From JAPHSX01 sp041554195 (GTDB lineage Bacteria; Pseudomonadota; Gammaproteobacteria; Thiohalomonadales; Thiohalomonadaceae): a stretch of DNA of 64,000 nt. The stretch is from assembly GCA_041554195.1 (NCBI GenBank), contig JBFFMJ010000005.1, forward strand, positions 152,596 to 216,595, given 5' to 3'. Both the position numbers and the translations under genes were made by a program. The notes beneath the pieces are model-generated. The model was not told the origin of the DNA. It saw only the letters and a program-made list of their open reading frames with translations, and ran no database searches. Of this stretch, positions 15,793-23,950 are shown piece by piece; position 1 is the first letter of the stretch, and the number at the start of each line of letters is the position of its first letter.

Positions 15793-16986
15793 ATGAGAAT
15801 CGTGCTGTTGGGTGCGCCGGGAGCGGGTAAGAATACACAGGCCGCGCTGCTTGCTGAGAAGTTCTGCATCCCCAATATCTCCAGTGGCGAGCTGATGCGC
15901 CAGGCGGTACAGGCCGGCACGCCGGAGGGGCAGGAAGCCAGGGCGGCGCTGGAGGTTGGTATGGGTGTGGGTGACGAGCTGATGCTCTCCATCATCAAGC
16001 AACGCCTGCAGCAGGAAGATGTGCAAAAGGGCTTTATCCTGCAGGGCTTCCCGCGCAATATTCCCCAAGCCGAGGCGCTCGATATTATGTTGTTCAGTAT
16101 GGGCCAGCCCATCGATGCGGCGCTGCTGCTTGATATTGACCTCGATAATCTGATGGAACGCCTGACCGGGCGGCGTACCTGCCGTTCCTGCGGCGAGAGT
16201 TTTAATGTCTTTACCGCCCCCCCTAAGCTTGATGATCGCTGCGATGAGTGTGGTGGCGTGTTGCGCCATCGTGCCGACGATCGTGAGGTGACGGTTGAAA
16301 ATAAGTTGCGGGCCTATGAAGCTTTGACTCTGCCGTTAGTTGATTATTTTGGTCGTCAGAACAAACTCTATACGGTGGCCGGTAAGGAGGCGATTGAAAC
16401 GGTCTTCACCACGCTCGTTGCAGTGCTGGATGGCGTTGAGCCGGGGCAGCATAAACCCCTGGCCCCTCTCGATGCGGAGACAAAACCTGCAGAAGAGCCT
16501 GCTGTTGAGGCAGAGCTGGAGGTTGCTTTAGCCACGGCAGAAACGGCTGAGATCCCAGTAGAGAAGGCCCCAGCCAAGAAAACTCCAGCCAAGAAAACTC
16601 CAGCCAAGAAAACTCCAGCCAAGAAAACTCCAGCCAAGAAAACTCCAGCCAAGAAGGCCCCAGCCAAGAAAACTCCAGCCAAGAAGGCCCCAGCGAAGAA
16701 GGCCCCAGCGAAGAAGGCCCCAGCGAAGAAAACTCCAGCGAAGAAAACTCCAGCGAAGAAAACTCCAGCGAAGAAAACTCCAGCGAAGAAAACTCCAGCG
16801 AAGAAAACTCCAGCGAAGAAAACTCCAGCGAAGAAAACTCCAGCGAAGAAAACTTCAGCGAAGAAAACTCCAGCGAAGAAAACTCCAGCGAAGAAGGCCC
16901 CAGCCAAGAAGGTCCCCGCAAAGAAGGTCCCCGCAAAGAAGGTCCCCGCAAAGAAGGCCCCCACAAAGAAAAAAAACAGTAGTTAA
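15793..16986 (+). CDS. adk: Adenylate kinase-like protein with long PAKK-repeat tail
   Basis: The core (about 1-215) is a zinc-lid adenylate kinase (ATP + AMP to 2 ADP). It has P-loop GAPGAGKNTQ, SSGELMR, GFPRNIPQAEALD, lid cysteines CRSC...CDEC, and RADD. Several positions depart from the consensus: Asn replaces Gly in GKGTQ, FILQGFPR replaces FLLDGFPR, and Lys replaces the Arg of the RxRL motif. Activity may be altered, or this may be a second copy. An acidic linker (about 216-256) leads into 27 five-residue units of the x-P-A-K-K type (259-393). AGGGGGAG precedes ATG 15793. Normal enzymes are about 215 residues, so nearly half of this protein is tail. Confidence 0.85.
   Translation: MRIVLLGAPGAGKNTQAALLAEKFCIPNISSGELMRQAVQAGTPEGQEARAALEVGMGVGDELMLSIIKQRLQQEDVQKGFILQGFPRNIPQAEALDIMLFSMGQPIDAALLLDIDLDNLMERLTGRRTCRSCGESFNVFTAPPKLDDRCDECGGVLRHRADDREVTVENKLRAYEALTLPLVDYFGRQNKLYTVAGKEAIETVFTTLVAVLDGVEPGQHKPLAPLDAETKPAEEPAVEAELEVALATAETAEIPVEKAPAKKTPAKKTPAKKTPAKKTPAKKTPAKKAPAKKTPAKKAPAKKAPAKKAPAKKTPAKKTPAKKTPAKKTPAKKTPAKKTPAKKTPAKKTPAKKTSAKKTPAKKTPAKKAPAKKVPAKKVPAKKVPAKKAPTKKKNSS
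16567..16971 (+). repeat. 27 tandem copies of a 15-bp unit encoding xPAKK
   Basis: In phase from 16567, every 15 bases encode one unit. The first residue is Thr in most, Ala in several and Val in three; the exceptions are one TSAKK and a last unit APTKK. Runs of identical copies (for example units 12-19) show recent expansion by slippage or unequal crossover. Synonymous use changes from GCC to GCG to GCA along the array, suggesting three amplified blocks. Confidence 0.97.
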
Positions 16987-17025
16987 GAAAAAATCTGCAA
17001 AGAAGCGCTAAGGCGCGGATTGCAT

Positions 17026-17070
17026 TAAAAAAACACCTAAGGGGCTACTCTCTGTTAGGTGTTTTTTTTT
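17026..17070 (+). terminator. Terminator after the adenylate kinase gene
   Basis: The AACACCTAA/TTAGGTGTT stem is flanked by an A-run (from about 17026) and a T-run of ten or more. It is a strong intrinsic terminator. Confidence 0.88.
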
Positions 17071-17312
17071 TGCCTTTTAATGGTGTTTTGGGCCCTTCTG
17101 TCTCTGCCTTTTACCGACCGTGTAAGACAAAAACCGAAGAAAATTCAAGACGATAGCGGACGGTCACCACCGCTGCTACCCACTACACTGTGCCTCCACA
17201 GGTGGTTTTGACGGGCGGATTGAAAATTCACTTTTCGGACCTATACAGAAACAACGGCTGTGCTACTTTTTGTAAATGTCAGTACGGCATAACCCTGTTT
17301 ACGGAGGCTGTT
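17071..17312. other. Intergenic stretch without recognised gene
   Basis: Between the adk terminator and the small ORF at 17313 I see no gene, repeat or clear promoter. A longer frame from 17190 exists but has no ribosome site and is not supported. Confidence 0.5.
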
Positions 17313-17414
17313 ATGGTAAAAAAACATTCCGGTGTTATCCCCGCCCTTATACTCCTGGCGGCAATGTTGGCGGTGCTGGCGGATCCGGCCTCAGCGGCGA
17401 GTCTGCTTTTCTAG
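17313..17414 (+). CDS. Possible 33-aa secreted or membrane peptide
   Basis: ATG 17313 has GGAGG at 17303-17307. It encodes a short basic N-terminus (MVKKHSG), a hydrophobic stretch and an AxA-like cleavage region (PASAASLLF). It looks like a signal peptide with almost no mature part, or a single-helix peptide. I know no family for it. It converges on the mini-SRAP gene, leaving no spare bases between the stop codons. Confidence 0.4.
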   Translation: MVKKHSGVIPALILLAAMLAVLADPASAASLLF

Positions 17415-17825
17415 TTAACCACTGACGATGCGCGGCCAGCGTGGATGCACGGCCTCCGGCATTTCCGGGTTAATGGTCACCACATAGACTCGCTGCTCGT
17501 TCCCCTGGCGTGCAACCAGCCCCTGTACCCACTGCCCCGAGGTAAGTTCAAACCAGTGGCTCTTCCCCTCGATATCCTTCTCCATAAATCCCTGTAGTTG
17601 CAACCGCACTGGCCGCGGTTGCCAGCGACTCCATACCCCGGTACGAATGGACTCCAGCCGTGCCCAGCCGCCCAGTGGCAATTGGCCTGATTCATCTCGC
17701 CGTCGTCCCCATACCACCATCGCGGTGTCGCCACGGCGTGTCATCACCGGTAACCGGGCATGCGGGTTGGGAAAGTAGCAGCGGCACTCCTGCTCTTCAC
17801 TCATATAGGCGACCCCCCCACACAT
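17415..17825 (-). CDS. Minimal SRAP (SOS response-associated peptidase/HMCES)-like protein
   Basis: SRAP proteins such as YedK and HMCES crosslink through Cys2 to abasic sites in single-stranded DNA. This 136-residue protein is well below the usual 220 but keeps the key positions: Met-Cys2-Gly start, GFMEKD (Glu82, like GFYEW) and VHPRWPRIV (His127, like the IHxRMPxI block). The ARLES segment resembles NARSET, but Trp replaces the DNA-binding Asn. ATG 17825 lies one base after the polymerase stop (TGA-T-ATG), so translation is coupled. The assignment rests on motif order and context; overall similarity is weak. Confidence 0.65.
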   Translation of the reverse strand: MCGGVAYMSEEQECRCYFPNPHARLPVMTRRGDTAMVVWGRRRDESGQLPLGGWARLESIRTGVWSRWQPRPVRLQLQGFMEKDIEGKSHWFELTSGQWVQGLVARQGNEQRVYVVTINPEMPEAVHPRWPRIVSG

Positions 17826-17826
17826 A

Positions 17827-19077
17827 TCAGACGGTGCGGCGGTGCCCGGTCGGCTTCCACGCCGGGGCGATCACATCGGGCATTTCGCCGCGATTAATGA
17901 GGCGGGCCGGGGCAAGGGTCAGGTCGCCGAAGCGCTGATTAATCGCGTCCATGGCGCGGTTGCTTCCCTCGTTAGCCAAGGGGTGTAGAGTGGCGAAGAG
18001 ATCTCCCTGCAGTTGCGCCGGGCGTGGGTCGAGGGCGGTGACCTGTACCTGATAGATCGGCTCGCCGTGCCAGCGCTGTGCCACAACCTGACGACAGAGG
18101 GTAAAGATGGCTCGCCCGTCATTGGTTGGCAGGGGCAGTTGCCGCTTCTCGCCGATCCACCCCTCTTCGCTCTTCAGGGCGATGAGCAGGCGTTGCGCCT
18201 CCATGTCGTAGCGACGCAGTCGTGCTCCGACCTTTTCGCTCATGTGCTGCAGAAAGGTTAGCAGCACCTCGCGATCACAGGTGGCCGGGGGCAGCACCTT
18301 ACCGTGGCCAATCGACTTGGGTGGGGGGACATCGGGGTGCAGTCCATCGGGGTCCAGCCCCTGACACATCAGCCAGATGCGCCGCCCCAGATTGCCAAAG
18401 CGGGCGGCGAGTACGCTAATGGGCAGCTGCTGCATTTGGCCGCAGGTCGCTACCCCGTGTTCGGCAAGAAAGCCCCCGATCCCTTTGGCGATACCGCATA
18501 ACGCGGTTGTTGGTAGCCTGGCCAGGCGACGGCGCGCCTCCCACGGCGGGATCACGGTCAGGCCGTTGGGTTTTTGCAGTTTGGCGGCGAATTTAGCGGT
18601 GGTCTTGTCGCCACTAACCCCGACCGAACAGTGTAGCCCCGAGACCTCGAAGACCTTCTGTTTCGCCAGCCAGGCGATGCGTGCAGGGGTGCCGTGCAGG
18701 CGCTGGCAGCGGGTGACGTCGAGAAAGGCCTCATCGACGGAGAAGACCTCCATGTCGGGGCAGATCGAGTGTAGTCCCGCCATGATCTCGGTGGATAGGG
18801 CCGCGTAGACCTTGGGGCGGGTCGGGCGCTGCACCAGCTGCGGGCAGAGCTGGCGTGCCTCTTTCAGGCGCATGCCGGTTTTAATACCGAAGGCACGTGC
18901 CTCGTAGGAACTGGTGATAATGGTGCTGCCCTGGCTACCGTTGGTTACCGCGATGGGGCGGCCGCGCAACTCCGAAAAGTCGCGTTGCTCAACGCTGGCG
19001 AAAAAGGCATTCATGTCGACCAGGATAATGGCACGCGGCCAGTAGACCGGGCAGCTGAGATGGGGGAGGGGTTCCAT
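17827..19077 (-). CDS. Y-family translesion DNA polymerase (DinB/UmuC-like)
   Basis: A 416-residue error-prone polymerase with catalytic residues intact: IILVDMNAFFASVEQ (first metal-binding Asp) and SVDEAFLD (Asp-Glu pair). The fingers segment SSYEARAFGIKTGM, the HhH region around TALCGIAKGIGGFLAEHG, and a C-terminal little-finger domain are present. UmuC-type SSYEARAFGI and the lack of a beta-clamp motif I can identify make UmuC/ImuB-like versus DinB uncertain; the intact active site argues against ImuB. It starts seven bases after the stop of a 46-aa gene with no good ribosome site, so translation is probably coupled. It is the middle gene of a three-gene operon with mini-SRAP. Confidence 0.9.
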   Translation of the reverse strand: MEPLPHLSCPVYWPRAIILVDMNAFFASVEQRDFSELRGRPIAVTNGSQGSTIITSSYEARAFGIKTGMRLKEARQLCPQLVQRPTRPKVYAALSTEIMAGLHSICPDMEVFSVDEAFLDVTRCQRLHGTPARIAWLAKQKVFEVSGLHCSVGVSGDKTTAKFAAKLQKPNGLTVIPPWEARRRLARLPTTALCGIAKGIGGFLAEHGVATCGQMQQLPISVLAARFGNLGRRIWLMCQGLDPDGLHPDVPPPKSIGHGKVLPPATCDREVLLTFLQHMSEKVGARLRRYDMEAQRLLIALKSEEGWIGEKRQLPLPTNDGRAIFTLCRQVVAQRWHGEPIYQVQVTALDPRPAQLQGDLFATLHPLANEGSNRAMDAINQRFGDLTLAPARLINRGEMPDVIAPAWKPTGHRRTV

Positions 19078-19084
19078 ACAGGGC

Positions 19085-19225
19085 TTAGCGGTAGCGGCGC
19101 ATCTGGCCTGCTAACGTCTCAACAGGGCGCACGGCGGCGATCTCCTGCAGTAGCGGTGTACGGCCGTGGCGGGCGATGACGTCGCGGCTACAACGACAGG
19201 TATCGTGTTGGCGTTCAGATAGCAT
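19085..19225 (-). CDS. 46-aa Cys-containing first gene of the polymerase operon
   Basis: ATG 19225 has GGAG at good distance, and that ribosome site overlaps the last GTTCTC half-site of the operator. The product is basic, with a HDTCRCSRD block near the N-terminus and a helical, Arg-rich C-terminus (PVETLAGQMRRYR). I know no family for it. Position and coupling with the polymerase suggest a real gene: a UmuD-position accessory, a small regulator or a translated leader are all possible. Confidence 0.5.
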   Translation of the reverse strand: MLSERQHDTCRCSRDVIARHGRTPLLQEIAAVRPVETLAGQMRRYR

Positions 19226-19230
19226 TGAAT

Positions 19231-19273
19231 GTTCTCCATGTGTTCTCTTTAGAATAGAGAACTTATTGAGAAC
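19231..19273. promoter_or_regulatory. Symmetric four-half-site GTTCTC operator of the polymerase operon
   Basis: On the plus strand: GTTCTC (19231-19236), 5 bases, GTTCTC (19242-19247), 9 bases, GAGAAC (19257-19262), 5 bases, GAGAAC (19268-19273). The same-direction copies are spaced 11 bases apart and the whole is a dyad. GTTC-N7-GTTC is the LexA box pattern known from alphaproteobacteria; the gammaproteobacterial LexA box (CTGT-N8-ACAG) is not present here. The operator covers the ribosome site region of the 46-aa gene, so binding would repress the operon. Confidence 0.7.
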
Positions 19274-19404
19274 ATACAACCGCGATTGTCGATCATTCTT
19301 CCACGCTGCTGAGCAGGTATAGAATTAGCGGCAATGCTTGTAAACTAATCGATTGCATCCATTAAAATAACTACCCACTAAAAAACTCTGGAAAGATACT
19401 CCTC

Positions 19405-21442
19405 ATGGCTCATAAGCATCAACAGAACCCCGATCACCCGTTCATGTTGTCGCGACTCTGGCGTTTCCCCCTGATTCTGGGGGCGCTATTTGGCTTTCTC
19501 CTGTCTGCAGTCGTCGTCCAGTTGAGTGCTGGTGAGCGAGAGCGGGACTTCATGGTGGCCGCCGAGGGGGCGGGGATCGATTTCAGGGAGCACCTGGCTG
19601 AAGGGGAGGGGGTCATTAACAACATCGTGTTGTTGTTCAATGCCTCCAGCCACGTCACGGAGAGTGAGTTCCGCCTTTTCATCAATTCCCAGTTCAACAC
19701 CCATCTTGATATTAAGTCGGTCTATTTTCTGGCTGACAAGGGGGGAGATAACCGTTACGCCAGAGAGGCGGCAGCCGTGTCGCAGACGGTGGTGATTCCC
19801 GGTGAGGTGGGTGGGTCTCCCTTGGCCCAACTTTATAGCGTAGGGCATCCCAATAATGCTTTTTCTAAGCTGGGCTGGGAGGCCTGGAACGAGGCGCGTA
19901 CGGTGCAGGCCATTGGTGCGGCTATTGCCCAGGGTGGGATCACCATGGGCGGGGTGATGGCACTGGATGATGGTTCCATCGCCTTTAGCCAATACCGGGC
20001 CGTCTATAACGATGGGGGGCGGGGGGAATTGCTGGGGGTGATCGCGGTGCTGTTCCGCCCTGCCGATGTGGTGAAACATATTGCACAGGACTATCGGGTG
20101 AATGTTGCGGTCAGCGTTGCCGGGCAGATGACCGGTGTTGCGGTGTGTTGCCGTGAAGTGGGAGAAAAACTGCTGCCGACATTTGTCGTGGATGATGGCT
20201 TCGATTACCGCGGCATGCCGTTTCAGTTGCGTTTTTCCAAGGGACTGGGCTGGGGTGATGTCTATATGAAGGTGGCGGTGCTGGCCTTTGTTATCGGTGC
20301 CCTGCTGGTGATGGTGATGCGTCGCCTGCGTATGGCCAATATGGCGCGCACCCAAATGTTGTTGGAGCGTAACCGGACGATTAAACGCCAGGTGGAGGAG
20401 CAGACACGGGCACTTCGTGTGGCGAATACCGAACTGGTGCAGCAGAAGGCGGCACTGGATGAGCACGCCATTGTCAGTATTGCCGACCCCTCGGGCAACA
20501 TTACCTATGTGAACGAAAAGTTTTGCGAAATCAGTGGGTATCACAGTGATGAGCTGGTGGGCAGAAACCACCGTATTGTTAAGTCTGATCGCCACCCCAG
20601 TGAATTTTATGATGAGATGTGGAACACCATTACACAGGGCAAGGTGTGGCACGGTGAGGTATGCAACCGCAGCAAGCAGGGTGATGAGTACTGGGTTAAC
20701 TCCACGATAGTCCCCTTCCTTGATGAGCGTGGCCTGCCTTACCAGTATGTTTCTATCCGCACCGATATTACCGCACTCAAGGCGGCGAAGCTGGCCATGG
20801 TTGAGCACGATTCTTAATACCGTGCCCGCGCTGGTTTGGTATAAGGATCGTAAGAGCAATATTGCCAACCAGGCGGCAGCGGCACTGGCCGGGCTAAGCC
20901 CGGAGGAGATGGCCGGACGACCGGACTCCGACTTCTTCCCGGCAGAGGCGGTGGCGCGTTATCGTGAAGATGACCTGCTCGTGCTGCAGAGCGAAGCGCC
21001 GTTATTTGATCGGCGCGAGAGTCTGGGTAGCTTAGATAAGCCGCACCACTTCCGTGTCGACAGGGTGCCTTACCGTAGTGAAGCCGGTGATGTTATTGGT
21101 CTTATTGTTATGGCCAGTGATATTACCCGACAGGAGGAGGTTGAGTAGGCTCTACTATTAAATGAGGAGCGCCAGCGCCGTCGCCAGAATTTTGTCAATA
21201 TCGGTACCTGGGATTGGAATATTGAACCCTACTGGTCGGGTGGGACCGCCCTGGTTAGGGCCTCTGAGCCGGCAGCGAAGGAGAGTGGTGAGCACAACAT
21301 CGAACACTGCACTATTAGCGCAGATGGCAGCATGCGCTGGGTTTATGGAGAGGCCGGCACCATTTTGAATAGTGCCGGTGAAGTGGTGCGTATGGTGGGC
21401 CCGGTGCAGGATATTACTGATCGAATAGGTGCGCAAAGCTAG
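19405..21442 (+). pseudogene. Decayed CHASE-PAS-PAS-PAS sensor gene
   Basis: The first frame (19405-20817) encodes a transmembrane helix, a CHASE sensor domain, a second helix, a coiled coil and one PAS domain (about 350-460). It then ends early at TAA. The next PAS domain (VPALVWYKDRKSNI...) continues in the +1 frame from about 20800 to TAG 21146. A third PAS remnant (NIGTWDWNIE...VGPVQDITDR) follows in the same frame with its middle missing and ends at TAG 21440. The output domain expected in such sensors (histidine kinase, GGDEF or EAL) is absent. The first 470 residues could still yield a membrane sensor fragment. Confidence 0.85.
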
Positions 21443-21496
21443 GCGGCGTTGCCCGATAACCTTGGGCAGAACACCAACGTTACCGCCCAGAAGCTT

Positions 21497-22654
21497 CTAA
21501 TCTTCTTTCTTGTGGTCGGGGCGCGTGCAGCGCTCCAGCCACATGTCCACCTTGCCCCAGAACCACTCCTGTAGATGTCGGTACCAGGAGCGCTGCATCC
21601 AGATGGCGAGACTAATCTCGTGACTTTGTGAAAAGTCGTGACGGAACAGTTCCCTTGCCTGTTCGACAACCTCTCCGCCTAACACCTCCTGATTGGCCTC
21701 CATATTCCAGCGTAGATTCCAGCGGTCGATATTGCTTGAGCCGATAGAGAGCCAGTCGTCACATAGCAACATCTTGGCGTGCAAAAAGCGTGGCTGGAAT
21801 TCAAAGATACGCACACCGTTGAGTAATAAGCGGCTATAAAAGCGGCGTCCCGCATGACGTACTGAGGGGTGGTCGGTGTGAGGGCCGGGGAGCAGTAGTC
21901 GCACATCCACCCCGCGGTGGGCCGCCTGGCGCAGCAGACGGCGGATCTTCCATGAAGGGAGGAAGTAGGCGGTGGCGATCCACACACGCTTCTCGGCACC
22001 ACGAATGCGATTGATCAGTGAGCGTTTGATCTCCATGCGGCGGGGGGCGTTAAGACTGACTCGCCCCGGTAGCTCGCCAACAGCGGCGAGTGTTGCCGCC
22101 TCAAGGGCGAGTTGCGGTGAACCCCACAGGTTCCAGCTGTGGGCAAAGAGTCGCTGCCAGTCGGCCACCACCGGGCCGCGCACCGACAGCATCACCTCGT
22201 GCCAGCCGTGCTGCGAGGGCGACTGAGTGTCAAACTTGTCGGTAATACCGGCACCGCCGGTAAAGGCGATCTGCTGATCTACTACCAGTACTTTTCGATG
22301 GTCACGAAACAGATTGCGGCGCAGGGTGCCGTAGTGCATCGGGTTGTAAAAGGCGAGGTGGATACCGTCGTGCCGCAGGCGTTCGCGGTCACGTATGTGC
22401 AGGCCGCGCGCACCGAAGTCATCGAGCAGGATATAGAGCTGCACCCCGCGTCTGGCGGCGGCAACAAAGGCATCGATAAAGCGGCTGGCGACCGTGCCCG
22501 ATTCAAACAGGTAGATGTCGAGCAGGATCCGCTGACGGGCCTCGGCGATGGCCTGCAACATGGCCGGAAAAAATTGCTCGCCATCGATCAGCAGTTGATA
22601 ACGGTTGCCCTCGCGCCAGGGGTAACGTCCATCCTGAGTCGGGGCTAATGCCAT
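21497..22654 (-). CDS. cls: Phospholipase D-family cardiolipin synthase (ClsB-like)
   Basis: Transfers phosphatidyl groups to make cardiolipin at the inner membrane. The 385-residue protein has two HKD motifs, HRKVLVVD (about 119-126) and HAKMLLCDDWLSIGSSNID (about 292-310), and no N-terminal membrane helices, as in ClsB/YbhO. The ATG lies 13 bases after the rnd stop, so it is co-transcribed with rnd. No ribosome site is obvious, suggesting coupling. Confidence 0.88.
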   Translation of the reverse strand: MALAPTQDGRYPWREGNRYQLLIDGEQFFPAMLQAIAEARQRILLDIYLFESGTVASRFIDAFVAAARRGVQLYILLDDFGARGLHIRDRERLRHDGIHLAFYNPMHYGTLRRNLFRDHRKVLVVDQQIAFTGGAGITDKFDTQSPSQHGWHEVMLSVRGPVVADWQRLFAHSWNLWGSPQLALEAATLAAVGELPGRVSLNAPRRMEIKRSLINRIRGAEKRVWIATAYFLPSWKIRRLLRQAAHRGVDVRLLLPGPHTDHPSVRHAGRRFYSRLLLNGVRIFEFQPRFLHAKMLLCDDWLSIGSSNIDRWNLRWNMEANQEVLGGEVVEQARELFRHDFSQSHEISLAIWMQRSWYRHLQEWFWGKVDMWLERCTRPDHKKED

Positions 22655-22667
22655 TGCAAAGGTTCTG

Positions 22668-23831
22668 TTACTGCCCTGATGAGGATTGGATGGTCAGCTG
22701 GCCGTTGAGTATCGTCAGGCTCAACTCACCCTGTAACAGCGCGAGCAGGCTGTTACCGGCAACGGTGGCACGCCAGCCATGCAGCAGCGGGATATCACGC
22801 TCACCCATGATCAGCTTTTCCAGGTCGCGCCGTCCCGCCACCGCCACGGGGCTGATCGCCTGGGCGCGGCAGCGCTCACGCAATAGCGCCATCAGCACAT
22901 CGACCAGCGAGTCCTGCGCGGCGGGCAGCCGCGGCCCCTGCTTTACCTCGGGCCACTGCTCTTTTGGTACCTCTTTTCCGGCATTAATGGCCTCCAGCAG
23001 TGTCTTGCCGTGGCGTTTAATGGTGCCCTCTTCCAGGCCGCGAATACGCTGCATGCCGCCGTTGTTCTGCGGCATGTGGCGTGCCAGGTCGAGCAGGATC
23101 TCATCCTTCAGGATCCAGCGACGCGGACGATCACTCTGTTGTGCCTGCACCTCACGCCACGCCGCCAGCTGCTGCAACACAGCCAGCTGCACCCCGCGCA
23201 GGCGGTTGGCCCCCTTGAGGCGCTGCCACGCCAGTTCGGGCGGATTGCGGTAGCGGGCCGGGTCGGTCATATCGGCAAAGTCTTCCGCCAGCCACGCCTC
23301 GCGCCCCAGTTCACGTAGCTGTGCCTGCTGGCTGAGGTAGACATCACGCAGGTAGCGCACATCATCGGCGGCGTAGGCCAGCTGGGCCTCATCCAGGGGG
23401 CGTGCGCACCAGTCGGCGCGGGAGTGGCCCTTCTCCAGCTCGACCCCCAGCACCTCCTTGACCAGTGCGCCGTAGCCTATCTGCTCGCCCTGTCCCAGCA
23501 GGGTGGCGGCGATCTGGGTATCGAAGATCGGGCCCGGCAGCGCATCGCACATCTCGAAGAAGATCTCAAGATCCTGATGGGCGGCGTGCAACACGGTGGT
23601 GATTGCCGGGTCGTAGAGCACATCCAGTAGCGGGGCGAGCGAGGGCAGCGCCAGCGGGTCGATGCAGGCGACCACCTCGGGGTTGGCCACCTGTAGCAGG
23701 CAGAGGCGCGGGCGGTAGGTCTTCTCGCGCAGGAATTCGGTATCAAGGGTGAGCCAGTCGTGGCGGCGCAATTGTGCGCACAGGCTCTCTAATGCCTCGG
23801 GGGTCTCGATGTACAGTGCGGTCTCGTTCAT
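22668..23831 (-). CDS. rnd: Ribonuclease D
   Basis: A 3'-5' exoribonuclease in tRNA and small RNA 3' maturation. Its 387 residues contain a DEDD-y exonuclease domain (LDTEFLREKTY, HAAHQDLEIF, YAADDVRYL) and an HRDC domain (about 210-290, KDEILLDLARHMPQN). The length is normal. It is the first gene of an rnd-cls operon and is divergent from the membrane protein gene at 23951. Confidence 0.93.
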   Translation of the reverse strand: MNETALYIETPEALESLCAQLRRHDWLTLDTEFLREKTYRPRLCLLQVANPEVVACIDPLALPSLAPLLDVLYDPAITTVLHAAHQDLEIFFEMCDALPGPIFDTQIAATLLGQGEQIGYGALVKEVLGVELEKGHSRADWCARPLDEAQLAYAADDVRYLRDVYLSQQAQLRELGREAWLAEDFADMTDPARYRNPPELAWQRLKGANRLRGVQLAVLQQLAAWREVQAQQSDRPRRWILKDEILLDLARHMPQNNGGMQRIRGLEEGTIKRHGKTLLEAINAGKEVPKEQWPEVKQGPRLPAAQDSLVDVLMALLRERCRAQAISPVAVAGRRDLEKLIMGERDIPLLHGWRATVAGNSLLALLQGELSLTILNGQLTIQSSSGQ

Positions 23832-23950
23832 GGTCTCGATTCTTTTAAACAGTGGCTTCAGTATAGCGTTTATCCCATTGTTTTATTGTCGTTTTTGGCG
23901 GCCAGACGGTATCATTCACGCTTCATCATAAGGGGATACACCAGAGAATC

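Noticed and set aside
16368..16966. Two long minus-strand frames across the PAKK array (AGVFF and LEFSS repeats)
   Set aside because: They are the antisense readings of the 15-bp repeat and have no start signals.
16567..16971. Regular repeat considered as CRISPR or satellite
   Set aside because: There are no spacers; the 15-bp units are in frame and coding.
19486..20868. A 460-codon minus-strand frame opposite the sensor gene
   Set aside because: It has biased composition, no motif and no ribosome site; the plus strand has clear CHASE and PAS domains.
21146..21148. TAG read as an amino acid (suppressed or pyrrolysine codon)
   Set aside because: The region also has a frameshift, an internal deletion and no output domain, so decay explains it better.
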